64,000 nt of DNA from an uncultured Porphyromonadaceae bacterium (lineage in GTDB: Bacteria > Bacteroidota > Bacteroidia > Bacteroidales > Muribaculaceae), in contig URCF01000001.1 of assembly GCA_900546365.1 (NCBI GenBank), positions 62,001 to 126,000 of the forward strand. The letters are read 5' to 3'. The translations under genes were made by a program, and so were the position numbers. Positions within the stretch are counted from its first letter, which is position 1. Each line of letters starts with the position of its first letter. This document shows, one piece after another, positions 1 through 8,283 of the stretch. The notes under the pieces are model-generated. The model searched no databases and was not told the origin of the DNA. It was given only the letters and a program-made list of their open reading frames with translations.

Positions 1-615
1 CTCGCTCAGCACAACGACATTACCATCGTGGATGCCACCTGCCCGGTGGTGCTTGCGCTGCAAAGGCGTGTCAAGGCTGCATACCAGCAGCCCGAGCGGC
101 CTCAGGTGGTGATTTACGGCAAAGCCGGCCACGCTGAGGTCAACGGTCTCGTGGGGCAGACCAACGGCGAGGCTATCGTGGTGCAGCATCCGCAGGATAT
201 GGAAAAGATTGATTTCTCGCGACCGGTGAAACTCTTTTCCCAAACCACCATGTCGATAGCCGGGTTCAATGAGATGGCTGAGGCCATACGCACCCGGATG
301 AAGCCGGGGGTGAAGATGGAGTATGCCGACACTATCTGCCGTCAGGTGAGCAACCGCGTGGGGCACCTGCGCGACTTCGCCGCCGCTCACGATGTGATTC
401 TTTTCGTCACCGGAGCCAAAAGCAGCAACGGCAAGGTGCTCTACGATGAATGTCGCAGCGTGAATCCGCGCACTTATTCGGTGCTCGACCCTTCCGATGT
501 GGAGCCGTTGCCGATAGCTTCGGCCCGGTCCATCGGTGTGTGCGGAGCCACTTCCACCCCGCGCTGGCTGATGGAGCAGGTGAGGGAAGCGGCTGAAAAA
601 CTATGCTCGCGATGA
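1..615 (+). CDS. ispH: 4-hydroxy-3-methylbut-2-enyl diphosphate reductase, C-terminal part
   Basis: The window opens inside this gene; 204 C-terminal residues remain, read in frame from base 1. The enzyme is the 4Fe-4S reductase that makes isopentenyl and dimethylallyl diphosphate in the last step of the MEP isoprenoid pathway, in the cytoplasm. Visible family marks are DATCP near the start, which carries the second cluster Cys, DTICRQVSNR near residue 113 of the fragment with the third cluster Cys, the substrate loop KSSNGK, and a terminal GVCGATSTP that matches the family's GVTAGASTP segment. The first cluster Cys lies upstream of the window. The stop overlaps the next start as ATGA, so ispH, the exonuclease and the small lipoprotein are probably co-transcribed. 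Confidence 0.96.
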   Translation, partial: LAQHNDITIVDATCPVVLALQRRVKAAYQQPERPQVVIYGKAGHAEVNGLVGQTNGEAIVVQHPQDMEKIDFSRPVKLFSQTTMSIAGFNEMAEAIRTRMKPGVKMEYADTICRQVSNRVGHLRDFAAAHDVILFVTGAKSSNGKVLYDECRSVNPRTYSVLDPSDVEPLPIASARSIGVCGATSTPRWLMEQVREAAEKLCSR

Positions 616-1109
616 CCGATTTCGTGGCCATAGATTTCGAAACAGCCAACCCCAACCTCACCAGCATCTGCTCGGTTGGGTGCGTGAAAGTGCAGGGCGG
701 CGTGGTGGTGGACAGCTTCTATAGCCTTGTGTCGCCGGTGCCGAACTATTTCTACCGCAATTTCACTGCCATTCATGGTATCACCGCCGCGGATGTAGCC
801 TCGGCGCCAAAGTTTGACGCTGTGTGGCCTGACCTTAGGGCGTTCATCGGCAATCTGCCGCTTGTGGCGCACAATGCCGCATTTGATGCGGGGTGTATGA
901 GGGCCACATTGAAATATTATGGGTTTGAGATGCCCGACAACCCATTTCTGTGCACTCTTACCAAAGCCAGAAGCATGATTCCGCGCACTCTGTGCACCTC
1001 ATTTTCTCTCCCTTCATTGGCCGAATTTCTCGGTATTCCGTTCAACAATCATCACAATGCCTTGGCCGATGCCGAGGCTTGTGCCAAAATAGCTCAGGCA
1101 ATATTATGA
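612..1109 (+). CDS. DEDDh 3'-5' exonuclease, DNA polymerase III epsilon-like
   Basis: This 165-residue protein is a stand-alone DnaQ-like exonuclease. The ExoI motif DFETAN is at its N-terminus, AHNAAFDAG forms ExoII near the middle, and HNALADAEACA forms ExoIII with the catalytic His and Asp. These are the acidic residues that bind two metal ions for 3'-5' hydrolysis of DNA or RNA. No BRCT, helicase or polymerase domain is attached. I chose the ATG at 612 because it overlaps the ispH stop as ATGA; an ATG at 603 in the same frame would add three residues. Its own stop overlaps the next start as ATGA. The exact substrate, for example proofreading, repair or RNA trimming, cannot be told from sequence. 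Confidence 0.9.
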   Translation: MTDFVAIDFETANPNLTSICSVGCVKVQGGVVVDSFYSLVSPVPNYFYRNFTAIHGITAADVASAPKFDAVWPDLRAFIGNLPLVAHNAAFDAGCMRATLKYYGFEMPDNPFLCTLTKARSMIPRTLCTSFSLPSLAEFLGIPFNNHHNALADAEACAKIAQAIL

Positions 1110-1456
1110 ACCATATAAAGAATATATCATTGGCTGCTGCCGTATGCGTTGCGCTGGCGGGCGCATCGTGCGGAGGCGGCGCTGAGAATGTCAACGCTGA
1201 CACTCAGGATATCGAGGTGTCGCAGCGCGACAGCGCAATCTACAAACTTGGCCGTGTGCATGCTCGCCGTATGCTCGAACGGTGCACCACCACCGATTTG
1301 CTTCGCAATGAGCTGCTTGATGTGCGTGCCCGCGAATCGCTCATCAAGGCGCGTATGTATCCCGAGGCTGCCCAGGCCTACATTCAGGGGTTTCGCCATG
1401 CGGTGTGTGAGAGTGGCGACACGCTTGCGCAGGAGCTTTTTGGCGAGTCATTGTAA
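1106..1456 (+). CDS. Small hypothetical lipoprotein
   Basis: The protein is 116 residues with a lipoprotein signal peptide: a basic MNHIKN start, a hydrophobic Ala/Val/Leu stretch, and a lipobox ending LAGASC with the lipidated Cys near residue 23. The mature part is helical and charged, with many Arg and Glu residues, and resembles no family I can name. The ATG at 1106 overlaps the exonuclease stop; an in-frame extension upstream to 950 lies entirely inside the exonuclease gene and lacks a signal peptide, so I reject it. It is presumably anchored in the inner or outer membrane facing the periplasm. Confidence 0.75.
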   Translation: MNHIKNISLAAAVCVALAGASCGGGAENVNADTQDIEVSQRDSAIYKLGRVHARRMLERCTTTDLLRNELLDVRARESLIKARMYPEAAQAYIQGFRHAVCESGDTLAQELFGESL

Positions 1457-1484
1457 AAAAAATGGCACAAAATGTGGCGTAGAG

Positions 1485-1515
1485 TTTGCAGAATAAAAAA
1501 ATTAGAGTAACTTTG
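1485..1515 (+). promoter_or_regulatory. Bacteroidales-type promoter for tRNA-Cys
   Basis: The -33 box TTTG (1485-1488) and the -7 box TAACTTTG (1508-1515) are separated by 19 bases, a full match to the TTTG-N19-TAnnTTTG promoter of Bacteroides. It sits 18 bases before the tRNA. Confidence 0.8.
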
Positions 1516-1533
1516 CACTCGCAATCCGCTCAT

Positions 1534-1604
1534 GGTGCCATGGCCGAGTGGTTAGGCAACGGTCTGCAAAACCGTGTACAGCAGTTCGAATCTGCTTGGC
1601 ACCT
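1534..1604 (+). tRNA. tRNA-Cys (anticodon GCA)
   Basis: A 71-base cloverleaf can be drawn by eye. The acceptor arm GGTGCCA (1534-1540) pairs fully with TGGCACC (1597-1603). The D stem is GCC/GGC, the anticodon stem is ACGGT/ACCGT, and the loop CTGCAAA places anticodon GCA at 1566-1568. The T arm contains GTTCGAATC. The discriminator base 73 is T (1604), the identity base for cysteine tRNAs. The 3' CCA is not encoded, so it must be added by the CCA-adding enzyme. No other tRNA is nearby. Confidence 0.97.
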
Positions 1605-1607
1605 CTG

Positions 1608-1646
1608 AAAAAAGTCGCGATTCTATCAAGGGTCGCGGCTTTTTTT
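1608..1646 (+). terminator. Intrinsic terminator after tRNA-Cys
   Basis: The arm AGTCGCGA (1613-1620) pairs with TCGCGGCT (1633-1640) with one G-T pair. It is preceded by an A run and followed by T7, so it ends the tRNA transcript. Confidence 0.8.
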
Positions 1647-1684
1647 GTGGTGGATAGTCCGATAAGATTCTTGGGTGTGGAAAT

Positions 1685-1714
1685 AAAAAAGGGTGCGTTA
1701 CCGCACCCTTTTTT
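1685..1714. terminator. Bidirectional terminator
   Basis: GGGTGCG (1691-1697) pairs with CGCACCC (1702-1708). A6 precedes the stem and T6 follows it, so it works on either strand. It lies 18 bases past the stop of the leftward 731-residue gene and should mainly terminate that gene. Confidence 0.85.
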
Positions 1715-1732
1715 GTTGGGATATGATGGAGC

Positions 1733-3928
1733 TTAGTGGGCTACATACACTTTCTTGACTTCGGTGCCCTGACGGCGGATATAGATGCCGGCGGGGAGGT
1801 TGTCGCTGCTCAGGCGCACGCCCTGGAGGTTGTAGTACTCAACGGGGGCGTTGCTGTTGTCAGCTTCAATGGCGTTGATGCCGGCAGCTTCGCCGTTTGC
1901 ATCAGCCACGTATGTCACGTTCACACCGCAAAGACGAGCGTTGTTGTCGGGGTCAACGGTGAACACCACTTTGTTGACAAGGCCGGTGGCGGGAGCGGTC
2001 CACACTTTGGTGTCGTCGCTCCATTCGCCGGTTTCGGTGAGGTTGGTGGCGGCAGCAAGCTTGAGTGTCTTGTAGTTGTTGGCGGCAGCTGTGCCCTGTG
2101 TGAACTCAACCTTTGTGATTTTGTAGCCGGCTTTGTTGAGGCTGACGGTGATTTCGTTGTTCTTGTACACGCGGAGCTCTTCAGCGATAGTAGCGGTTTT
2201 CCACCAGCGGGGAGCACTGCTGCCATTGGCGGTCATGATCATGAGCTGCAGGGGCTGGTTGGTGAATACCACGCCGTTGAGATTGTTCGGGTCAGTGTCT
2301 TTCTGGCCGTTGCCAGCTTCAATTGTGGAGGAGGCGATGGAAGCGACATTGCCTTGTTCGCCGAAGTTGAACTGAGCTGTGCTCTGACCGGCAACTTTGA
2401 GGGTGTAGTTGGCAGTGGCGAGATCGCTGTCGAGCATATCAGCCTTTACAGCGATAGCTGTGACAGTCATCTGCGAGCCGGTGAATGCGATAGGAGCGGT
2501 GTACTCATCGCCGCCTTCAGCGGGGTTCGAGCCATCGGTGGTGTAGTAGATGGTGGCACCTTCGGTGGCGCAGGTGATGGTGATCAGGGCGCCTTCCTCA
2601 AGTTCGCCGCTTGCGGGAGAGAATTCGGGAGTGGCAACTGTTTCTTTGACCACACCACCGGAAACTTTCGAGAATACAAACTGTATCTTGCCGCTGTAGC
2701 TGCTGATGAATCCTTCCACGGTGAAGCCGGAACCTTCGGGAATCTCAAGAACATCGTAGAACTGGGCGTTGGCAAACTGGTTGTAGCCAATCATTGATTC
2801 AGTGCCTTGGGAGATGGTGTAGTTGTTGGCTGCGGTGGCAGCGACAATATCCACGTTCTCAAGCTTGAAGTAGTGGTTGATGACGGTGGAGATCTCAGCC
2901 TTGTTGAGCTCGGCGATAGTGGTGGCCACGGGAGCAACGGCAGTGCCGTCGGTTACAGCGCCGATTTCGGTAGGCACGATTTCAGGAATCACATTGTTCT
3001 GAAGCTTGTATGTACCGGTGACGGTAGCAATCTGCTGACCGTTGGCGAGCACGGGGATTTCGATGTCGGAGCCGTTATAGATAAGGATATATGTTGCGGC
3101 ATCCTTCACCCACAGATAACGACCGTTCTTGTAGAGCACGGTGACAGGAGCGTTGAGCAGTGTGCTGGCAGGGTTGGCGTTGCTTATGAAAGCAGCGACG
3201 GAGCCAACCACATTGAGATAAACTTTCTGCGACACGATGGCGCTGAACGAACCATCCTCGTAGGCGGCAGCCTTGACGGTGCAAGCCTCGGTGATGGCGA
3301 AAGGCTCGCTGTAGAGCTTAGCTCCTGCTGCGGGAACGTGCTGGTCGGTGAGAGGGTCGGTGCCGTCGATGGTGTAGTAAACAGCGGCCTCTTCAGCCTG
3401 ATAGATGGAAACCATGTTGTTGGCTTCCATGCTGATTTCGGGCTCGGTGAGGTCCTGACCTTCCGCGGGAGCTTCAGCCAGAGTGATGGTGACGGTTTTC
3501 ACGGCTTTGTTGGCAGAAGCGTTGTAGTTGAGTTTCACTGACTCAGCATTGCCGGTCCAGGTGCCGTTTGTGTAAGTGCCGGTGTACCCTTCAGCGAGAG
3601 CAAAAGATGCACCGGAAAGGTATTCAACGACAATCTTGCTCATTGTTTTACCGGCGGGAACGGAAATGTCCATACCTGCATCGGATTTTTGATAGAAGCG
3701 GAGGCCATCGGTCCAGAGGCGCATACCGTTCTTCCCTTCGGTTTTGAAGAGTGTGATGGTGACATCGCCGTTGACGCATTTCACACCGTTGTCAATGTAA
3801 GGAGCTGAATTATCAGTCTGACGAGTCAAACCGTAGGTGTTGTTGACAAAGTCAAACTCAATGTCGGCGGCATTCATGGCCACAACACCTACAATCATTG
3901 CAAAAATAGATAGTAGAAGTTTTTTCAT
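1733..3928 (-). CDS. Secreted multidomain protein with chitobiase-type repeats and a Por/T9SS-like tail
   Basis: This 731-residue protein has a Sec signal peptide (MKKLLLSIFAMIVGVVAMNA). Residues about 22-155 form a beta-rich domain. Two chitobiase/hexosaminidase C-terminal type modules follow, near 185-240 (VYYTIDGTDPL) and 460-515 (IYYTTDGSNPA). Between them is a beta-rich stretch (about 240-430) that resembles an OB-fold. A second copy of the N-terminal type of domain occupies about 520-670. The last 45 residues (YYNLQGVRL, then LPAGIYI and KKVYV) look like a Por/T9SS type A sorting domain. No catalytic domain is recognised, so a surface or adhesion role is inference. A -7 box lies upstream and a bidirectional terminator downstream. 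Confidence 0.85.
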   Translation of the reverse strand: MKKLLLSIFAMIVGVVAMNAADIEFDFVNNTYGLTRQTDNSAPYIDNGVKCVNGDVTITLFKTEGKNGMRLWTDGLRFYQKSDAGMDISVPAGKTMSKIVVEYLSGASFALAEGYTGTYTNGTWTGNAESVKLNYNASANKAVKTVTITLAEAPAEGQDLTEPEISMEANNMVSIYQAEEAAVYYTIDGTDPLTDQHVPAAGAKLYSEPFAITEACTVKAAAYEDGSFSAIVSQKVYLNVVGSVAAFISNANPASTLLNAPVTVLYKNGRYLWVKDAATYILIYNGSDIEIPVLANGQQIATVTGTYKLQNNVIPEIVPTEIGAVTDGTAVAPVATTIAELNKAEISTVINHYFKLENVDIVAATAANNYTISQGTESMIGYNQFANAQFYDVLEIPEGSGFTVEGFISSYSGKIQFVFSKVSGGVVKETVATPEFSPASGELEEGALITITCATEGATIYYTTDGSNPAEGGDEYTAPIAFTGSQMTVTAIAVKADMLDSDLATANYTLKVAGQSTAQFNFGEQGNVASIASSTIEAGNGQKDTDPNNLNGVVFTNQPLQLMIMTANGSSAPRWWKTATIAEELRVYKNNEITVSLNKAGYKITKVEFTQGTAAANNYKTLKLAAATNLTETGEWSDDTKVWTAPATGLVNKVVFTVDPDNNARLCGVNVTYVADANGEAAGINAIEADNSNAPVEYYNLQGVRLSSDNLPAGIYIRRQGTEVKKVYVAH

Positions 3929-3959
3929 AAAAAAATAGGGTTAATAGTATAGTTTGGTG

Positions 3960-3967
3960 CAAAGGTA
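3960..3967 (-). promoter_or_regulatory. -7 promoter element for the 731-residue protein gene
   Basis: On the minus strand this reads TACCTTTG, a full TAnnTTTG match 31 bases before the start codon. I see no good TTTG box at the right distance, so only the -7 part is supported. Confidence 0.5.
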
Positions 3968-4041
3968 GCATTAATATATTATAATATGAGTATGGTAGGC
4001 GCAAATAATTTTGTTAATGCTGGCGTGTGGAAAAAAATCAC

Positions 4042-4049
4042 TACCTTTG
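4042..4049 (+). promoter_or_regulatory. -7 promoter element for the barrel protein gene
   Basis: TACCTTTG lies 23 bases before the ATG at 4073. It matches TAnnTTTG, but no convincing -33 box is present at 19-21 bases. Confidence 0.5.
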
Positions 4050-4072
4050 GGGCATAAAATCTACAGTTTGCT

Positions 4073-4831
4073 ATGAAGCTAAAGCATATCATTGCCATCA
4101 TTGCCCTGACGCTTGCAGCGGGACAGTCGCGAGCCGATGACCCCGCTTTTTTTCAGCGGGGCGCAGCACCGCAGTTCCTTGAAACCGAGGTGCACGCCAT
4201 AGCGGGAACGGCCACGGTGATGAACACCTATAAATCTTGCTTTCCGCAGATAGAGAATCTGCGTACCAACATGGGCCATGCGCTCGGCCTCGGGGCGAGA
4301 GGCGTGTTCGGACTCAGGGATTATCTTGGTTTCGGCACGGAAATCAATGTGATTCATTCGTCCTACACCATGGATATGGCAGTGGTGAGTCCCGATTCGC
4401 AGACAATGTGTGCGGTGTATCTTGACAACGATATGTGGTATTTGAACATTCCTGTGTTTGTGTCGTTCAGGTTCAATGTGGCCCACAGTGTGCGCTGGAA
4501 TGTGGATGCCGGAGGTTACTATGCGTTCGGGTTTGCCGGAAAGCAGCACCAGGTGCTGTATCGCGGTTCCATCAATGCTCTTGACGAGCTGGTGATGGAG
4601 AAGCTGGATGTGAAAACCGACTACTTCCATAGCGGTACAACATTCCAGAACGTGTTTTTGCGCGGTGACATCGGTGTGTATATCGGCACCGGGCTCAATT
4701 TCGGACCTCACCTCGTGGTGGGATGCCGTGCACAGATCGGTGTGAAAAACACCGCATCCACACCCAACGGCATAGAGCATCCGGCTGTGCGCAACGTGAG
4801 CTTCACCGGCACCCTCGGCTACAGATTTTAA
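4073..4831 (+). CDS. Outer-membrane beta-barrel protein of unknown function
   Basis: The protein is 252 residues. A signal peptide (MKLKHIIAIIALTLAAGQSRA) precedes alternating Gly- and aromatic-rich beta strands such as GLGARGVFGLRDYLGFGTEINV, continued by VRWNVDAGGYYAFGFAG and GDIGVYIGTGLNFG. It ends in GYRF, and a terminal Phe is the usual signal of outer-membrane barrels inserted by BamA. Its length fits an 8-10 strand porin-like or PorT-like barrel, but I recognise no named family. It has its own -7 box and is followed 29 bases later by trpS, with which it may share a transcript by chance of location rather than function. Confidence 0.8.
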   Translation: MKLKHIIAIIALTLAAGQSRADDPAFFQRGAAPQFLETEVHAIAGTATVMNTYKSCFPQIENLRTNMGHALGLGARGVFGLRDYLGFGTEINVIHSSYTMDMAVVSPDSQTMCAVYLDNDMWYLNIPVFVSFRFNVAHSVRWNVDAGGYYAFGFAGKQHQVLYRGSINALDELVMEKLDVKTDYFHSGTTFQNVFLRGDIGVYIGTGLNFGPHLVVGCRAQIGVKNTASTPNGIEHPAVRNVSFTGTLGYRF

Positions 4832-4860
4832 TGAATATCAGAAAACAATAAGAATACAAT

Positions 4861-5937
4861 ATGGAAAATAATAAAAAAGAGATAGTGCTGAGCGGCATAC
4901 GTGCCACCGGCAACCTGCACCTGGGCAATTATTTCGGTGCGCTGAGCAAGTTTGTGCGTATGCAGAACGACAACAGCCACAACTACGACCCGATGTTTTT
5001 CATCGCCGACCTTCATGCCTTGACCACCAATCCCGATCCCGCGCAACTTCACGAGAATGTGAAGAATATCCTCGCGGAGTATCTTGCCGCAGGTCTTGAC
5101 CCCGAGAAGAGTACCCTGTTTGTGCAGAGTGATGTGCCTGAGGTGAGCGAGCTGTATCTGCTGCTCAATATGCACGTGGGCATAGGAGAGCTGATGCGCA
5201 CTGCCTCGTTCAAGGACAAGGCCCGCAAGCAGCTCGGCATCCGTAGCGACAGCGAGGATATCGAAAAAGAGATAATCGGCAATGAGTCCAACAAGCGCGT
5301 TAATGCCGGGCTGTTGACCTACCCCACGCTCATGGCAGTGGATATCCTGATACAGAAGGCGATGCATGTGCCCGTAGGTAAGGACCAGGAGCAGCATCTG
5401 GAGCTCACCCGCCGCTTTGCCCGCCGCTTCAATTCGTTCTACGGCGTTGACCTGTTTCCGGAACCGGCCAATTTCACATTCGGCGGTGCTCCGGTGAAAG
5501 TGCCCGGCCTTGACGGATCCGGCAAGATGGGAAAGAGCGAGGGTAACTGTATCTATCTGATAGACGAGGAGAAAGTGCTCCGCAAAAAGGTGATGCGTGC
5601 TGTGACCGACGAAGGTCCCAAAACACCCAACCAGCCTATATCGGAGCCGGTGAAGAATCTGCTGACCCTCATGGAGCTCACCTCCGCGCCCGAGGTGGTG
5701 CAGAGCTACCGCGATGCCTACGCCGACTGCTCGATACGCTACGGCGATATGAAGAAGCAGCTGGCCGAGGATATCCTTGCCATCACTCTTCCTATCCGTG
5801 AGCGTATTCTCGATATACGGTCGAATGAGGAGTATCTTGGCAAGGTGGTGAAAATGGGTGCCGAGAAGGCTCGCGCCCGCGCTGCCGAAACCCTTAGACA
5901 GGCCCGCGAAATCATGGGTATCCGCAAGTTCTATTAA
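4861..5937 (+). CDS. trpS: Tryptophan--tRNA ligase
   Basis: This 358-residue class I aminoacyl-tRNA synthetase charges tRNA-Trp in the cytoplasm. The HIGH-type signature is TGNLHLGNYFGA near residue 17, and the KMSKS-type loop is GSGKMGKSEGN near residue 220. The HIAD-type segment FFIADLHALTT and the dimer-interface helices match bacterial TrpRS of about 330-360 residues. The start ATG is 29 bases after the barrel gene. A YitT-family gene follows after 37 bases. I see no tandem-Trp leader or T-box upstream, so control is probably at a simple promoter. Confidence 0.97.
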   Translation: MENNKKEIVLSGIRATGNLHLGNYFGALSKFVRMQNDNSHNYDPMFFIADLHALTTNPDPAQLHENVKNILAEYLAAGLDPEKSTLFVQSDVPEVSELYLLLNMHVGIGELMRTASFKDKARKQLGIRSDSEDIEKEIIGNESNKRVNAGLLTYPTLMAVDILIQKAMHVPVGKDQEQHLELTRRFARRFNSFYGVDLFPEPANFTFGGAPVKVPGLDGSGKMGKSEGNCIYLIDEEKVLRKKVMRAVTDEGPKTPNQPISEPVKNLLTLMELTSAPEVVQSYRDAYADCSIRYGDMKKQLAEDILAITLPIRERILDIRSNEEYLGKVVKMGAEKARARAAETLRQAREIMGIRKFY

Positions 5938-5974
5938 CCCCCTCCCAAGTACCATTCAAACACATTCCGATATC

Positions 5975-6955
5975 ATGGCTCTACAACTCTCCAAAAAACA
6001 ATTGTGGTACTCTATCCGCGACTATGCAGTGATAGTGTTTGGCATATTGTTGTATTCGTTCGGTTTCACCGCGTTCATATTCCCCGAAAAGGTGGTGATA
6101 GGCGGTGTGACCGGACTGGGCACAATTATTTATTTTGTGACCCTTGACGCGTTCGGCACGGGAGTGCCGGTGGCTGTGTCGCAGTACGCCATCAACCTTA
6201 TATTGCTGTTTTTCGCCTACAGGATCGTGGGCCGTCAATTTGTGGTCAGAACGGTGTTCGGAGCCACTGTAATATCACTGTTCATAGGCATATTGACACC
6301 GATGTTTCCGGTGCCATTAGTTGAAGGACAACCTTTTATGAATGTGATACTCGGGGCGTTGCTCTGTGGCATGGGTCTCGGCATGGTGTTCACCCACAAC
6401 GGGAGCACCGGAGGCACCGATATTGTGGCTGCGATGGTGACCAAGCGCACCAATGTGAGCATGGGCCGCACCATGCTCTACTGCGATATCTGCATCATAT
6501 CATCGGGATACTTCATATTCCATCATATCGATACAGTGGTGTACGGCCTTGTGGTGCTGGTGATTGTAGCATACATGGCCGATATGATCATCAACACCAA
6601 CCGTCAGGCGGTGCAGTTCACCATCTTCTCCAAGCATTGGGATAAGATAGCCAACGCCATCAACAACGAGGCCAACCGCGGGTGCACCGTGCTTTCAGGC
6701 ATGGGATGGTACAGCAAGCAGGAGGTGAAGGTGCTTCTGGTGATGTGCCGCAAGATAGAGTCGGTGAACATATTCCGGATCATCAAGCGTATCGACCCCA
6801 ACGCATTCATCACGCAGGCCAATGTGAACGGGGTGTATGGACTCGGCTTCGATGCCATCAAACTTAAGATCAAACCGCAGGAAGCGGTGGATGAGGATCC
6901 GGTGATCGGATCCGACCCCGCCACCGATCTGTCGCCCAAGCACGATGGCCGATAA
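5975..6955 (+). CDS. YitT family membrane protein (DUF161/DUF2179)
   Basis: The protein is 326 residues. Its N-terminal half has five to six membrane helices with conserved PEKVVIGGVTGLGTI and GMGLGMVFTHNGSTGGTDIVA segments, the YitT core. Residues about 215-300 are the soluble DUF2179 domain (FTIFSKHWDKIANAIN and GCTVLSGMGWYS). Family function is unknown, probably transport. I start at ATG 5975 (MALQLSKKQ) because the longer frame from 5858 runs inside trpS. The C-terminal tail is rich in Asp and Pro. The next gene starts 11 bases before this one ends, so translation is likely coupled. Confidence 0.9.
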   Translation: MALQLSKKQLWYSIRDYAVIVFGILLYSFGFTAFIFPEKVVIGGVTGLGTIIYFVTLDAFGTGVPVAVSQYAINLILLFFAYRIVGRQFVVRTVFGATVISLFIGILTPMFPVPLVEGQPFMNVILGALLCGMGLGMVFTHNGSTGGTDIVAAMVTKRTNVSMGRTMLYCDICIISSGYFIFHHIDTVVYGLVVLVIVAYMADMIINTNRQAVQFTIFSKHWDKIANAINNEANRGCTVLSGMGWYSKQEVKVLLVMCRKIESVNIFRIIKRIDPNAFITQANVNGVYGLGFDAIKLKIKPQEAVDEDPVIGSDPATDLSPKHDGR

Positions 6956-7568
6956 CTATCTGGAACGCAAAATGGAGGAGCACCGCAATGGAGGCAGTGC
7001 TTATAGACCGGTGCGCAAGGTGTCGGTTGCCGGAAATCGGCCCGGAGTGTGGCAGCTGCCGTTTGCCGAGCGCAGGGTGCTGGTGACAGGTAGTGGCGCG
7101 GAGATTGACCGGATGATTGTGGAGCAGCTTCGTTGCACCGGGTGCAAGGTGGCGTTCATGGGCGGTGACAAGGCTGAATCCACGGAGCTGGCCCGCAGAG
7201 TCGGGGCGCAGTGGCATCCGGTGGAGTATGGGGATGGAGAGGCATTGCTCAGGTCGGTGGCGATAATATGCCGCGCCTGGGGCGATATTGATGCCGTTGT
7301 ATCGACTATCGGAACTGTGCCCGAGGCAGTGCTCTCGGGGTGGCTGAAACACAGGGCCGAAAAGCCGTATCCCAATCCGTTTGGCGGGAGAATAGTGATG
7401 ACTGAGCCGATGGAGATGCTGTTGCCTCACAGCATTATGGATTCGTTGAAGCAGTTTGGCATAACCGCCACGACAGTGGCTGGCGACACTGTCAACGATA
7501 CCACAGTGGCCGCAATGATGGCCATTAATTATAATATCAAAGTTGTTTCTGACCCTTGCGGGCAGTGA
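6945..7568 (+). CDS. Rossmann-fold SDR-like protein, probably not a standard dehydrogenase
   Basis: The protein is 207 residues. After a charged N-terminal tail (MADNYLERKMEEHRNGG), residues about 45-60 (RRVLVTGSGAEIDR) look like the nucleotide-binding beta-alpha start of a short-chain dehydrogenase, and VVSTIG near 123 matches the fourth-strand NNAG region. The TGxxxGIG loop is altered and the YxxxK catalytic pair is missing, so it may bind NAD(P) or another nucleotide without being a normal oxidoreductase. It overlaps the YitT gene by 11 bases. Its 3' end overlaps the convergent flavodoxin-ferredoxin gene by 32 bases. Tight linkage to YitT suggests a shared job, which is inference. Confidence 0.7.
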   Translation: MADNYLERKMEEHRNGGSAYRPVRKVSVAGNRPGVWQLPFAERRVLVTGSGAEIDRMIVEQLRCTGCKVAFMGGDKAESTELARRVGAQWHPVEYGDGEALLRSVAIICRAWGDIDAVVSTIGTVPEAVLSGWLKHRAEKPYPNPFGGRIVMTEPMEMLLPHSIMDSLKQFGITATTVAGDTVNDTTVAAMMAINYNIKVVSDPCGQ

Positions 7569-8283
7569 TGTTGCCGTAGGCCACGGCATGGACAGGACAG
7601 GTGTGGTAGCATCCGAGACACAGGGTGCACCGCTTGCTCCACTGCGGGTGGCGTTGCACCATTGAGATATTGCCGAGGGGACAAGCCTTGGCACATTTGG
7701 CGCATCTGATGCAGGCATCTGTGGGGTGGAACGGCTTGGGCGATGTGAGCAGTAGCATGAAGAGTGGATAGACCAATGCGGTTTTAATCCATGGAGCCGG
7801 GCCGCGCACCACATCGTCAACCCTTGCGCCACATTTTATACCGTGCCATATCCTTGCCACACGTTGCGGCATAGCCTCCAGCTTGACATTGGCCACCTCA
7901 GGCGAATCAACATCAAATCCCGGGAGCAGCACGTAGGTGTTGGGCATCGTCACAGAGTAGGTGCCGATGGCTTTCCATCCACGCCTGGCCATAGCTTTGC
8001 GCCATTGAAGATGAGCGAGGCCGATATCATCACCGCAGGTCATCACCAGATGGTGGTTGGCCGCTTCAGCACCGGGAATGGAGAGAGAGCGCAAAATACG
8101 CTTCACCCATTTGGGCATCCCCCAGCTGTGGCAGGGCATCACCCATATCATATTCTCACCGGAGCGAAGAGGACGGAACAAAGGCAACGGCTCGCCGAGG
8201 AGATAAACCTTCTCCCCGGCGAGCTGTGCTATATGGTTGGCGACGGCAAGCGAATTGCCGGTACCGGAAAAACATACAATCAT
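7537..8283 (-). CDS. EFR1-type flavodoxin-ferredoxin fusion protein
   Basis: The protein is 248 residues. The N-terminus MIVCFSGTGNSLAVA is the FMN phosphate loop of a flavodoxin-like domain (about 1-165). Two 4Fe-4S motifs follow: CIRCAKCAKACPLGN and CTLCLGCYHTCPVHA, near residues 190-230. Together they make the EFR1 (EFR-type ferredoxin) architecture, an electron-transfer protein whose partner is unknown. A hydrophobic stretch (ALVYPLFMLLLTS) lies just before the clusters. Its start overlaps the Smr-protein stop as ATGA. The convergent Rossmann gene runs 32 bases into its 3' end. Confidence 0.88.
   Translation of the reverse strand: MIVCFSGTGNSLAVANHIAQLAGEKVYLLGEPLPLFRPLRSGENMIWVMPCHSWGMPKWVKRILRSLSIPGAEAANHHLVMTCGDDIGLAHLQWRKAMARRGWKAIGTYSVTMPNTYVLLPGFDVDSPEVANVKLEAMPQRVARIWHGIKCGARVDDVVRGPAPWIKTALVYPLFMLLLTSPKPFHPTDACIRCAKCAKACPLGNISMVQRHPQWSKRCTLCLGCYHTCPVHAVAYGNITARKGQKQL

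Noticed and set aside
950..1105. In-frame extension of the small lipoprotein upstream of 1106
   Set aside because: It lies wholly inside the exonuclease gene and would remove the signal peptide from the N-terminus.
1548..1736. 62-codon open frame over tRNA-Cys
   Set aside because: It runs through the tRNA, its terminator and the next terminator, so it cannot be a gene.
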